Program-made: the position numbers and the translations under genes
NCBI GenBank assembly: GCA_015832175.1
Contig: WJXW01000005.1
Location: 2,170,001 to 2,234,000, forward strand
Source: Paraphaeosphaeria minitans
Lineage: Eukaryota > Ascomycota > Dothideomycetes > Pleosporales > Didymosphaeriaceae
Direction of reading: 5' to 3'
DNA: 64,000 bases
Notes under the pieces: model-generated
Told to the model about the DNA's origin: nothing
The model's database searches: none
Seen by the model: only the letters and a program-made list of their open reading frames with translations
Part shown: positions 43,977-55,009 of the stretch, in pieces
Numbering within the stretch: position 1 is the first letter of the stretch
Layout of the letters: every line of letters begins with the position of its first letter

Positions 43977-46900
43977 TCATCTTGGAACTTGCGCTGTGAT
44001 GGTCTGTTCGCTTTCCTTGCGAGCCGCCTTGAGCGAGGGTCGCAGACTCGAAGAACCTCGTGTCCTGCTGTCGCTTCGGCTCTGGGGCTCGCCTTCCACG
44101 TCGCCGCTCGAGACGCCGTCGAGCTCGCGCGGCTGTCGAAAGGCGGCTGGTTCCGCCTCCTTCTCTAATTTCTGCATGTTCTCCTGTGTCAGAGGTAACT
44201 GGGATGCCTCCTCCCCCTGGTAGCTCCCCTGCCCAGGCCCCTTCGTTCCCGTGAGAAAGAGCAGTTTGTCATCCCGCAGGCTGGATGCCTTCTCTTCAGC
44301 GTAAATGCGACGCATCGCACGGTCGTCAGCGGTTTCGGAGGATTTGGCCAAGGCGGCGTTGCTTTCGTAGTGCAGGCGGTCAAGCTCAGCCGTCAGAGAT
44401 GAGTCTTGCACCGTCGTTTCAGATGCGACAGGGGAGTGGGAGATTTGCGTTCGATCGGTCGGGGCATTAGGGCGCGATGTTCGAGGCGTCAGTGCGGAGG
44501 AGCGACGATCCTCGACGTTCCTGGATAGCGACTCCTTGGCCAACTTGCGCCTACCTTCGATCGCCCACTTCACAAGCATCTTTTCGAGCAGCTTGCCTTT
44601 GACGGGTTTGGCTAAATAATCCTGCAACGTTCAGCAACTCCGGACTCAAGATAGGGGCGACCACTCACGTCCATGCCAGCCTTTTGGCACTTTTCCTTGT
44701 CGCCTTGTATTGCCGACGCTGTCATGGCAATGATAGGAACATCCCGAAAATCGGCTGTTTCAAAGTCCGTTCGGATTTTCGAGGTAGCTTGATACTTCGA
44801 AACAAAGTCAGTACGTATCCAGTAGAATGTATCGTGCAAGATTTCTGATTGAACAAACGTTTGTCCGTCGCTGTTGTGGAGTCGCTAGTGCGCCCTGCAA
44901 GTGATTGTGTGCTTCATAGGAACGGCCAAAGCAGCAGGCAAAAGAGGGGGAAACAGCAAACAGGAGACGACTGAACTTACCCCATCCATGATAGGCATCT
45001 GGACCTATTACGGATCCAAGTCAGTGAATGCACTCATTATTCGCGCCGGTGCGTTTACTTACATCCATGAGAATCAAATCCGGTCTCGGATGGTCAGTGG
45101 AGAAATCTTGCGAGAGATAGTCCACAGCCTCCTTTCCGTTCCATACCGCTTGGACGCTGAAATTCAGCTTTCTGATCGTTTTGAGGGCGATTTGTTGATT
45201 GATGTGACTAGAGGGAATGATCAGTCTACGCACACGCAGCCGTTACTGAAGGAACTCACTTGTCCTCGACTACCAATACCTGTACCTTCTTCCTCTCGCT
45301 CTCAGATAGCGTAGTCAAGTGGTCGGAAATACTAGGGCTGTCCAATGACGGGGACGAATCTCCTCGACTATGCACCTTGGTGTGCACGTTGTGCAGCTTG
45401 GGGGTCTGTGGTGGCGTGTGATCGTCAGAGCTTCCGCAAGACACCGACACATCCGACTGCAAACGATCCGGGATCGACGAGATATCAATCAGCGGTAACC
45501 CATCGTCCTGATATGGTGCTTTGCTGAATGGAATCCAAAATGTTGCGGTGGTACCTTGACCAAGTACCGACTCCAGACCGATGTCTCCGTGCATCAGCTG
45601 TACGAGGTTCTTGCTAATCGTCAACCCGAGGCCTGTTCCACCAAAGCGACGTGCTGTCGAAGAGTCGGCCTGACTAAAAGGTTGAAAAAGCCGCTTGCGG
45701 ATATCTTCTTCGATTCCGATCCCCGTGTCTTCGACAGCGAAACGTACGGTGACAATTTCCGTCGTCTCAGAGATGATTGAGGCTCCCAAACGAACGTGCC
45801 CTTCAGTTGTGAACTTGATGGAGTTGGTTAATACCTAGATGGGAGGATACCAAGTCAGTGAAATCCTCAAAATGGAGAGAAACAGGCAGAAGCAGGTGAT
45901 TTTAGCTTCAACTGATGCCCGATATCTGTATCGTTCAGACATCGGTAACAGCAGAAACACCCACTTTTCGCCCCAACATTACGTACGTTTGTCAAAATCT
46001 GCCTCAAGCGACCCGGGTCTCCAATCACTCGAAGGTCTCTTTCGATCTCAGGCTGTACAGCGCTCTCATACGCAATATTCTTTCGCTGCGCCGCGAAGGA
46101 CATCATCTTGTTGACATCTCGTAGGACGACAGAAAGACTAAATTGGACTTCTTCGATGTCCAACCGTCCCGATTCAACTTTGCTGAAATCCAGGATGTCG
46201 TTGATGACTGCCAGAAGCCCATTCGCGGAGCGTTGTATGTTTTCAGCACACTCTTTCTGTTCTTCATCAAGATTTGTGTCCAGCAGGAGATCGCTCATGC
46301 CTATGACTCCAGCGATAGGCGTCCTAATCTCGTGCGACATGTTTGCCAGGAATTGACTCTTCATACGACTTGCTTCCTTAGCTGCAGCTGCATTAGCCAA
46401 AAGTCTACTGTTCTCTTCCCCTTGCTTTTTCAATTTGTTTTCTCTTATGCGTAACTCGGAAACGTCCATCGAAATACCGATGACCCCATCGACGTATGCG
46501 TCGCCCTCCTTTCCACCGGCCCTGGAACGTTTGTAGAGGGGAACCAATCTTGTGCGGTAGCATTGATCATCCTTGACTCTTTCCATGATTTCATCTCGCG
46601 CTCTGCCCTCTAGCAATTCTTGGATTGGTCTCTTCCAACGATCGAAGTCGCTGAAGAAATCGAAGATGTTCTTCCCAATGGCCTGCTCCTTCTTCTGTTC
46701 ATTCATTCTCGCGTCTCCGACTCCCTCCATATCTCCCTCCAGCATAAGCAGCTCGGCCTTCCTGTTGATCACCCAAAGTGTAACCTTGGCGTGTTCAATA
46801 ACCCGTTGCAATTGCGCCCTTGTCTGTCGTGCCGCCTGTCGGGCTTCCACGAGGTCATGAATGTCCGTGCAGGTACCGAACCACCTGGTGATTATGCCGG

Positions 46901-48777
46901 CATCATTGTAGAAAGGAACTGCTCTCCCAAGCATCCAACGCCAAACGCCGTCATATCTTTTAGCCCTGTACTCGGTATTGTACTCTTCCCCAGTTCGGAG
47001 GGATCGGGACCAGAGCTCGGCCGTCATCGGCATATCTTCTGGATGAAATGCATCTCTCCAACCTTCTCCCAACGACTCTTCAACAGTCTGCCCAGTGTAT
47101 TCATACCAGCGTTGCGAGTACCAGTCGTGTGTTCCGTCTGGCGTGGTGGTCCATACCATGGCCGGCAGGTTGTTCGTGATATACCTACACACCCGGCATT
47201 AGCTAAGACTCGATGAGAGGAAAGAAGAAAGGCTTGGGAGTATTTTCGGCCTTTCCCTACGAACTCCCATGGTAAAAGAGAGTGCTGGAACAGCTGAATG
47301 TTGACACGGGTCTGTATTGTTAGGACTTACTCAAACTGTCGTTCATTTTCGTGGACTTGCGCCGCGATCTCGTTAGCATACTGTGTAACGTCCTTGAAGA
47401 CAACGATTCCGCCCAAAAACTCGCCGGTCACGTCATGGAGGATCGGCTCGCCTGCTACCTCGAAGGCCACCGGTACTCCAGTATTGGGATGGCGCATTGC
47501 TACACGGCGGCTGTCGAACGGTTGCTGACTGCGGCATAACTCTATGATGGGAAGCTCGTCCACGTCGAACTTGCGCGCAAAGTCCTCTGTCCACAAGCTA
47601 AATTGGCCGAGAAAGTCTCTCTGGTCGGTAGGATTGTACACGGCATCTTCTGGCAAAAAACGAAGCATGGCCTTGTTCGGTATTCCAAAGCCCTCATCCT
47701 GCCACATGGCATATGCCGGCATATTGATCGAGTTCAAAATTGCATCCTTCATCTGCGAGGCCTTCTGAAAGATGCTGGCTGTTATGGACAGATCGCTCCT
47801 GGCTTTTAGTGGTGGACCACGCGGTGGGAATTCAGGCGTTGAGAACGTCGGCGTAAGGGCCTTTGAACTTTGTCCTGATCTGCGTCCCGAAGATGAACTG
47901 GAATTTGAGCCACGAGACTTGTTCAGCTGGTAGGCGGTTGTTGTTCTGGTTACAATGCGGCTCGAGGGTCGCGGATTGCGTTTCACATCAACAGGTTGGG
48001 CACTCGTAAAAGTCAGCGTATAATAGCTGGTGTCTTCAATACCCCAGACTGAGATGATCATGGTGGCTTGAAGTGCATTCTCGTGCGGAGAGGGCTTTGC
48101 GTTTCGTGCTGTGCTACGGTCTCCAGCACGAGTAGTAGAAGTTATGATTACATCCACTGACACATCGTGTACTGTCGCTCCCGTGAGATTTTGGCTGCTT
48201 AACCTCGGCAACTTGGGCGGTGCATCAGCGAACTCCTGGCCACCGGAAGTCGCTGTAGGTGTGCTGCCGCCGCTATCTAGCTGGCTTTCTTCAACAGACA
48301 GTCGGTCTTTTCGTTCAGCGGCAGCATCCTCGAACACAGAATTAAGGAAGTCCTGCTCCGGTGTCAGTCACTTTGACCACGTCTATCGGGTTCATGGTGC
48401 TATCCAACCTGCCATGAAACCAGTATGGGTGAGCCGTTCTGGAGGATGTCTATCCCGAGCTCAGCCATGGCCTTCCCAATCAAAGCCTCTGTTACAGTCA
48501 GTCCCTCCGCAGCAGTAGCTGACCAATCGATCCCAAGAAGACGACCCATTGCTTCGTTCGCAAGCGTAACAGTTGCATCTGCGGACAATACGAGAAGCGG
48601 AACCGGTAGGTATTGCAGCGTCGCCAATGCGACCATGGTCGAGGGCGGATGTGAGGGTAGCTCGATCGACAAGACGCCAGCGCTTTGAACAGAGCCTGGG
48701 GAGTTTGCATCCAGTCCGCTCTGCAGTCCACTCGACAGGCCAAAGTAGCCGCCATCCACAGCCTCATCATCCATCAT
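43977..48777 (-). CDS. Hybrid histidine kinase with PAS domains and receiver
   Basis: Membrane-free sensor kinase of a phosphorelay feeding Hog/Skn7-type outputs. Eight exons: 48409-48777, 47331-48352, 45987-47184, 45260-45834, 45063-45207, 44981-45004 (24 nt), 44669-44794 and 43977-44621; 1367 aa. PAS-like regions: about residues 50-120 (LLVLSADATVTLANEAMGRL), 330-460, and a PAS-PAC at 465-580 (WYEYTGQTVEESLGEGWRDA). H-box MSHEIRTP with His about 748; ATPase boxes DTGIGIEED and GTGLGLTISK; receiver at about 1045-1165 with VVEDN, phospho-acceptor Asp about 1103 in LILMDV, and Lys 1158 in LAKPVK. A Ser/Thr/Arg-rich tail of 200 residues follows. The exact fungal HHK group was not determined. 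Confidence 0.93.
44981..45004 (-). other. 24-nt microexon in the histidine kinase gene
   Basis: Encodes VQMPIMDG, the loop immediately after the phospho-acceptor aspartate, which is the last codon of the preceding exon. Acceptor GTAATAG and donor GTAAGT are both good. Its length is a multiple of three, so skipping would keep the frame but destroy the receiver active site. Confidence 0.85.
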
Positions 48778-50029
48778 TTTGAATAACAACACCTCTCAAT
48801 GGTGCATTGATATTTCCGAAGTGTTTACTAGACACTCATGAGAGCGCCTCCACTCCGGTGCGGGTATCCGCTATGCCGAAATCATAAAACCAGTCGGAGA
48901 AAACCTCTAGAAAGCATGGACACCGCGAAAGAAAAAGGCCACCGCAGTAGGGGCGCAAGAGCGAGGCCTGGATGTCTTGTACTTTGCACTGCTATGCGTC
49001 GGGGCCAGCGGTGTGTTCTGGAAGTGGGCTTAGATCGTCGCGGCGGAGAGGGCCGGAGAGGATCTAGAACTGGTCGCTTCGCAGGTGTTCGCACGCAGAT
49101 CAATATTTCGTGATCCACCGGTTTTGGAGACGGCAGGGCACAGCAGGAGCGGGAGACGCTGAGTGATGGAGGAGCCGTGGATGCCTTCACTGTGCGAGGG
49201 GATTTACGCGTGGCTGGGAAAGCATTTGGTGTTGAGTCGAGACCGTTGCGGCGAAACCATACGCCGCAGTATGACATAGCGCCAGCGGCTGAGCTAATCG
49301 CTCCCGAGGTTGAGAATTGTCGCTGCCAAAGGGCGAGCTATGCGTGCTGCAGCCATCTCCAGCGGGCGCAATTCGTGCTCGTGGCCCACGAAGGAGCTGG
49401 GGGGTGGGGAGACGCGAGCTTTAAGATGCTCTGGGTGAGGGCGCGCAACCCCTGCGTCGATCTCGCGATGCTTGGTGAAGCTCTTGCGCAGACACCCATG
49501 CAAATGCAAAGAAACAAGATTCGCGTCCCACTTTAGCATGGAGAACCAGATAGCGCACATTTTATGTGGGGTTCTGCAATCTATTCGTGACAAATCTTGC
49601 AAGAATGGTCTGAAGCAATGATTCTGGCACCCTTGTTCTACGTATTCGAAGATCGCCAAGGTTTACCTGCAGGAAATCAGGCCATTCGAGCCAACAGGCG
49701 AACAGTGAAATCCTCAGCCACGAGTGTTACACTTCTTAGAGTCGGCTTCGCGTTTCATATAGAAGCAATGTAAAGCCGATCATCTAGCACTGCACATGAG
49801 TGAATGGTTAGAACAGGCATTGGGCCCTGGATCGGGAAGTGGAGAGGTCTTGGTCACGTGATATACCAGAACCCGTGCACGTGTGCGTGAGCCCTTGTCA
49901 GTAGTCTACTACTGCTGGCAACTCCACCAGGCAACATCATCCCGCTGGGAAAGAGCCGCACACCAGATTGCACCGACAACACGCACTTTCTCTTTGGCCA
50001 GCGCCTTTACCACACCTGTGATTGCCAAC
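48778..50029. promoter_or_regulatory. Divergent intergenic region, histidine kinase / YOS1
   Basis: 1.25 kb between two divergent starts. No supported gene; frames present are short. It includes CACGTGATAT (about 49855-49864), a CACGTG E-box/G-box about 170 bp upstream of the YOS1 ATG. Confidence 0.45.
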
Positions 50030-50674
50030 ATGGTCTTTTTCGGCCTCGGCGGCCTCCTCCAACGTATTTCAATCTTCCTCCAATGTAGTTCAAGTGCTGA
50101 CCACCATAGTCTCCGTACTCCTCATAAACGCCATCGCAATCCTTTCCGAAGACCGCTTCCTCGCCCGCAGTATGTCTGCCACCGACGCTCGTCCTGCTTG
50201 CCCCCCTCCACGCATTCTCGCTTGCGCCAGGGACCCCCACACGCGATTGCCGATTTCCCAAATATCATGTCCGTGACTGACTCTGGATATTAGTCGGATG
50301 GACGTCCTCGGCGGACCCGGGCTTCGGCGGCCAACGTGACGATGGCATAAAAGCACGACTGGTCAACCTCGTGTCCTCCGTTCGGACCTTGATGCGGAGT
50401 ACGTATGCCCCCGCCCACCAGCGGCACCGATTCCACCAGCACATACAAATTGCGCGCGCTGTGGCACGACTCGCTGTTCTGAAGATAACTTCCACTATCT
50501 GGCTTTTTTTTGGGGGGCCACGGAGTCGAAAAAGGGTGCACGTGGAACTGATGGCGAAGACGTGCTCCTGCAACAACTCGCACACACGATGACACAGCAT
50601 GAGCTAACATGGACACAGTACCCCTCATGTTTATCAACACCGCGATGATCATATACCTCCTCATATTCGGCTGA
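50030..50674 (+). CDS. YOS1: ER-Golgi protein Yos1 / IER3IP1
   Basis: Small membrane protein of the ER and Golgi that associates with Yip1 and Yif1 and is required for COPII transport. Four exons: 50030-50063, 50110-50169, 50294-50398 and 50619-50674, with introns of 46, 124 and 220 nt; 84 aa, the family size (human 82). Read in order: MVFFGLGGLLQLSVLLINAI, AILSEDRFLARIGW, then IKARLVNLVSSVRTLMRIPL and MFINTAMIIYLLIFG-stop. Two hydrophobic segments (about residues 5-25 and 66-84) flank the conserved SEDRFLARIGW and the SVRTLMRIPL motif. All junctions restore family residues. Each exon is too short to stand out as an open frame. Confidence 0.92.
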
Positions 50675-51525
50675 GCGCGCTTCGACTGCAGAACAACGTC
50701 CCACCCGCGTCCGGCCCGCCTATGGCAACGAGGAGGACTTGCGCGTGGGGGGAGGCAGAACCGTACGCATACTGAAACCGTTGCGTCCAGAAAAGCGGAA
50801 TGTGTGGTGAGGAAGGGGCAATCCTCGGGAGGAACTGGACGATGTGGGCAAGCGGGTACGGTAGAACGATAGCGCATCACTACCGGCGCGGTGGACGCGA
50901 CATTTGCAGTCCAATCCGGCGGCGTTGCGGGAGGAACGCGCAGCAGCGTCATGAACGATAGCAGAGCCGTGAGCATGAATGTATGGAACTGGGAACGTTG
51001 ACAAGAAACCATGCGACATGGCTTCCCCACTTTTGTTATCAGATTCGTCGGGAGAGTGATTGTGCATGGGGGGCTTGCCCGACTCCAGCATAACGTAGCA
51101 GACAACACGGAAAGCGCCTCAGTTCCACACATGATCATGGCATCACGCCATAACCCCCCATAACCCTAACCCCTAACAACGTTGACATCGCACGCGGTAT
51201 GAATTCACCATCCGTCTCTGCTATAAACACCATCCCCACCGCAATGCCGTGCAAATGCCCATGCGTACATGGTACGCCTATGCAAAATCCCTTCCCCCTC
51301 AATGTCCCTCGTATCCCAACAAGCCCCCTCGATAGTGAAGAGAGCTGCCAACGAAAGGTTCCCCAACGCAGCCAGGGAATATGCACAAAACCACCCTCTC
51401 CCAAACCATAGGTACAGACAGACATAGCTAGCCCACCTCCAAGGGCAGCATGTGGACGTGACGGGTGTGACACAACAGTAGAAAGAATACAGCACCAAGA
51501 AGTCTAGAGCAACGTCTCACGGCGC
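50675..51525. other. Convergent intergenic spacer YOS1 / creB
   Basis: 851 bp with no supported gene. It contains a telomere-like stretch at 51162-51177. Confidence 0.5.
51162..51177. repeat. Short interstitial telomere-like sequence
   Basis: AACCCTAACCCCTAAC, about 2.5 units of the fungal telomeric CCCTAA repeat with one extra C, preceded by TAACCCCCCATAA. It also matches the telobox motif. Confidence 0.6.
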
Positions 51526-53935
51526 CTAGAGATGAAACGCCGACTTTTTCCTCCCAAGACTAAACCGGTTCTTCCTCTCCTCCTTACCCGGGGTCCCTTG
51601 TGCTGCCTGCTCCGCTTCCGCCACGACAGGCGTACTCGGCATCTCAGGCTCGTCCTTCTTGTCGTCCTTGCCGCCAGGCCAGAACTTGGGCTTGTGCCGC
51701 AGACTCATACTACTATGTCTGAAGCGGCTGAGCCCGCTGCCCTTGCTGATGCTGCCTAGGCCGTTTGAGATCTTGTCCTTCTCAGGTTCTGGAGGCTCTG
51801 CACCGCCCTCTTTGCCGCGTTTCTTGTTTTCCTCTGTTGCGCTCTCGCGCGAGGCGGCCAGTGCTGATCGCAGGTCCTCTTCCTGTTTGCGGGAAAGTTC
51901 GCGTCGTTGACTTTCAAGCTCCTTGCGTTTGACTTTGGCTTGTTTTTCGAGTTCTTTCTCCATGGCTTTGCGTTCTTTTTCTTCCTTGACGCGTTCTGCC
52001 TTCTCTTTCTTGAACGCTACGTTGCTTTGCCGCTTGCCTAGTATTGGTATGTTCGTTGTGACGTGGTCTAAAGTATTGCTGTGCTCGCCGGTATGAAGAG
52101 CGGGAGCTGTTACAGCATGGTTGAGACTTGCAAACTGATTGTCCTTCTCTACCGTGGGTGTTGTTGCGAGGTTATGGTCGTGCCCGTTTGCGAGGCCATA
52201 ACCATTCGCCTTTGGTATTGTGACGGAGGTGGGCTCGATGTTCACCTCGGCTGCCTGTTTTGCGGCCGCCAAGCTCTCCTCCTCTTGCTCCTTCATCATT
52301 GCCTCTTCCGTTGTCTCTTGGTAAAAGAGCACGTATGCGCATGCCAGCTGATCTTCGCCCCCGAAAAAGCGGCGCACGTATGCCTTGTCTACTGGCTCTA
52401 CCATCTCATCGTCAAATAGAAGCCAGCCCCGGTCTTGCGTCTTTATAATTGAAACGTAATGTCCGTGGTACGGTCCGCCTCCTATGTGGACCACTACAGC
52501 GTAGAGCTCGTAGAGTCGATCGGGGTCTTCCGCATCATCGGTGGTGTTGAACAATCGGAGATAATAGGGATACACAACACGATGGAACAGCTTCTGTAAC
52601 CGTTGTAAATCCTCGGTATACTTGAAGCGCTTGAGATGCAGGGCTAGGATCCTCGGGAGCCTCTTGATCTTCATGCGTTTTTCTGCCTCCTGCAGCCCAC
52701 CGCACTTGTCGCAATGGAATTTGTTTCTTTCGCACAGCATTTCTTCTTCGGAAAATTTTCGCAAGCAGCTCGTTACTGATGAATGTTGTTCCAAATCCAC
52801 TGACAGGTCCAAAAATGCTTCGTCTCGTTGAGAGGTGTTTTCACACGTCAAACATCGTGTCTCGGACGTAAGTGTGCCTTCGAAGAGTTCGTGTACCCAG
52901 CCGATATTGCTTGGGACAGTCCCGTTTACTACAGCGTTAGATTGCGATATGATAGCGCTTGTATTCTTATCTTCTATCTCATGCACCCGAGTTTTGGAAA
53001 AGTGCTCCACGTTCTCCACCACTTCGTTGAGCAACAAGTTGAGGAACTCGTGCGCGTCTTGGTGCATCGGGGTGCGGAACATCTCGTTCTCGCGACGTAG
53101 AATTTCGAGGAACCTGTGTGGGCTGACTACACCTATGTGTGACCGGTGTGCTATCACTGCTTCGAATATGTCCTTGAGCGCACTGAAGAGCGATTCCGAC
53201 ATGCCATATGCCTTTGAATTCTCATAGTCCATGCTTAGCACCGGCCCTGCGGCCAATGCTTGCTTCTTCTTGTATTCGGGCGAGTCTTTGTTATCCTCTG
53301 GCTTCTGAGGTTGACCCGGATTTATGGTGCCGCCGGGTGTGACGACGGGCTTTCGTGGCGACGCGGCATTGGGATTGGAGAAGGAATTCCTGCCTTTCGG
53401 GGACAGGTTCGAGTTCTGGGCATTTGGGTCGGGAAGCAAACTCGTGTTTAACCGCGGCAAAGGTCCTGTGGCTGGTCGTTCGAGCGCTTCGAGCGGTGAT
53501 CTGGCGGGGAAGTTGATGACCTGTTCTCGGAAGGGCACTGAGTAGTACAGACATTGTACGATGGAGTTGCAGTAGCTGGCAGCACGTGAGCTTGAGTCTC
53601 CATGTGTGCGGCAGAGCGCGATTACCAGGTGCTTCCGAACTGTAGAGGCCATTAGTGACTAGGTCGCAAGCAGGAGCGCTTGGGTCCACGTACATTCTCG
53701 AAGCCGAAGAACTTGTCGCTGCCATCGGCGCGAACGGGGCCGGCGTCCTGCAGCAGCTTCTCGAGAGGCGTCAACTGTGGGGCATTCGGGTCCTTCCTCG
53801 CTGGAGGCGCGCTCGAAGCTGGACTGGCGGGACCCTACAGCGCAGCGAGTATCAGCCATTGTGGCACGGCGCACACGTGCAGGAGCGTGCGTCACTCACA
53901 TTCCCTGACTTCAGCCGCCCGAAAAAAGAAGTCAT
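51526..53935 (-). CDS. creB: CreB-type ubiquitin C-terminal hydrolase (USP12/46 family)
   Basis: Deubiquitinase that, with the WD40 protein CreC, acts in carbon catabolite repression in Aspergillus. Four exons: 53900-53935, 53694-53834, 53626-53639 (14 nt) and 51526-53575, with introns of 65, 54 and 50 nt; 746 aa (A. nidulans CreB 766). Cys box [19 protein letters not shown], catalytic Cys about 64 with oxyanion Asn 59. Zinc-binding pairs CLTCENTS and CDKCGGLQE. His box [12 protein letters not shown] (His about 436), then WLLFDDEMV. An 80-residue Ser/Pro insert sits after the Cys box. The C-terminal 250 residues are a Lys/Glu/Arg coiled coil ([15 protein letters not shown]) and a Pro/Ser tail. 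The microexon carries the catalytic site. Confidence 0.94.
53626..53639 (-). other. 14-nt microexon of creB with the active-site motif
   Basis: Encodes Phe-Gly-Ser-Thr and the first two bases of the catalytic cysteine codon, whose third base lies in the next exon. Flanked by CTACAG acceptor and GTAATC donor. Skipping it would shift the frame and remove the nucleophile. Confidence 0.85.
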
Positions 53936-54031
53936 GGCGGGGGTGGAGGTCGAGCGTGGGCGGAGAGTGGAGAGTGGAGAGTGGAGAGGTGCGGAGATGA
54001 AGGCAGTCGACTCTCTACGCGCGGACCTGGG

Positions 54032-54056
54032 GCAGGTGCAGGTGCAGGTGCAGGTG
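54032..54056. repeat. GCAGGT hexanucleotide repeat
   Basis: Four tandem copies of GCAGGT about 100 bp upstream of the creB ATG. Confidence 0.75.
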
Positions 54057-54465
54057 CTCGGACGGAAGGAGCGACGGGAAAGATCCCAAGCGGCGCAGGG
54101 TGCTGTTCACGATCATGGAGAAAGATGGGGGGACGGCTTGCGGCAGAGCGAAGTACTGGAGGCTGCGTGGTCCGTGGCTAGGTAGGATAGGTACGCCCCG
54201 GGCGACTGCCATTCCAAGCGACTGGATGGCGGTTCTAGCAGCACTAGACCGACCCCAGGCGGTGGGTGCACTCGGACGGGTTCACTCCGCTTCGTGCGCG
54301 CGACGGCATCTCATTCGGCACCCGGCACCAGGCACACGCAGCGAGGCCACGGTGCAAAATTCGCTGCTGCAGTCCTACTGTCACTCACATCTGTCTCTGC
54401 GCCGCCTTCTGCACCGCCCTCAGCTCCGCAGCATGAGGACGAGGATCCGGAGCCATGGCTAAAGT

Positions 54466-54517
54466 CCACCGAGCCCACCGAGTCCACCGAGTCCACCGAG
54501 TCCACCGAGCCCACCAC
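54466..54517. repeat. CCACCGAGT 9-bp tandem repeat
   Basis: About five to six copies of CCACCGAGT/CCACCGAGC head to tail. It opens Trp/Thr/Arg or Val/Asp/Ser repeat frames that are not credible genes. Confidence 0.85.
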
Positions 54518-55009
54518 TCATGCAGTTCTCCACGCAGGCGCACGAGCATCGATGCATGTGGCGTAGTTGGCACCAACGGTCCTTTTGCTTCTTCAGGCCC
54601 CGAGCATCACACGACGAGCACGCTGCCAACATGCTACCTAGCACTGCACCACCGACTTGGTTGCCGTTCTTCTGTTCCTGGATACCTACAACTGACTGCC
54701 TGAAGTACAACAACACGCGGTGGCTTCTGGCGCCATCCTCGTAAGCGCGCACGCCCCTCGCATACCTACCTATGAACCGCCATGCATGTCGCACCGTCAT
54801 GACATGCATGCATGCATCCATCCTCGCGTCACGCCCCTCCGACTCTCAACCTGCCTTGTCTGAACAACCCTGCGCCCGTGAAAGAACATGCTTGGTAGAG
54901 TACACCGATAACACCATCCACACCCGATGCCCTGGGTATGTTTTGACGCCCCGCAGAAATGCAACGTGAACACCCGAAAAATACAGGACAAGAAGTGAAA
55001 GCCGCCCTT

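Larger units (their letters stand above)
53936..55009. other. Intergenic, upstream of creB and downstream of the LSD1-like gene
   Basis: 1.07 kb with no supported gene. It has GCAGGT hexamer repeats (54032-54056) and a 9-bp array (54466-54517). The first few hundred bases are the likely creB promoter. Confidence 0.5.
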
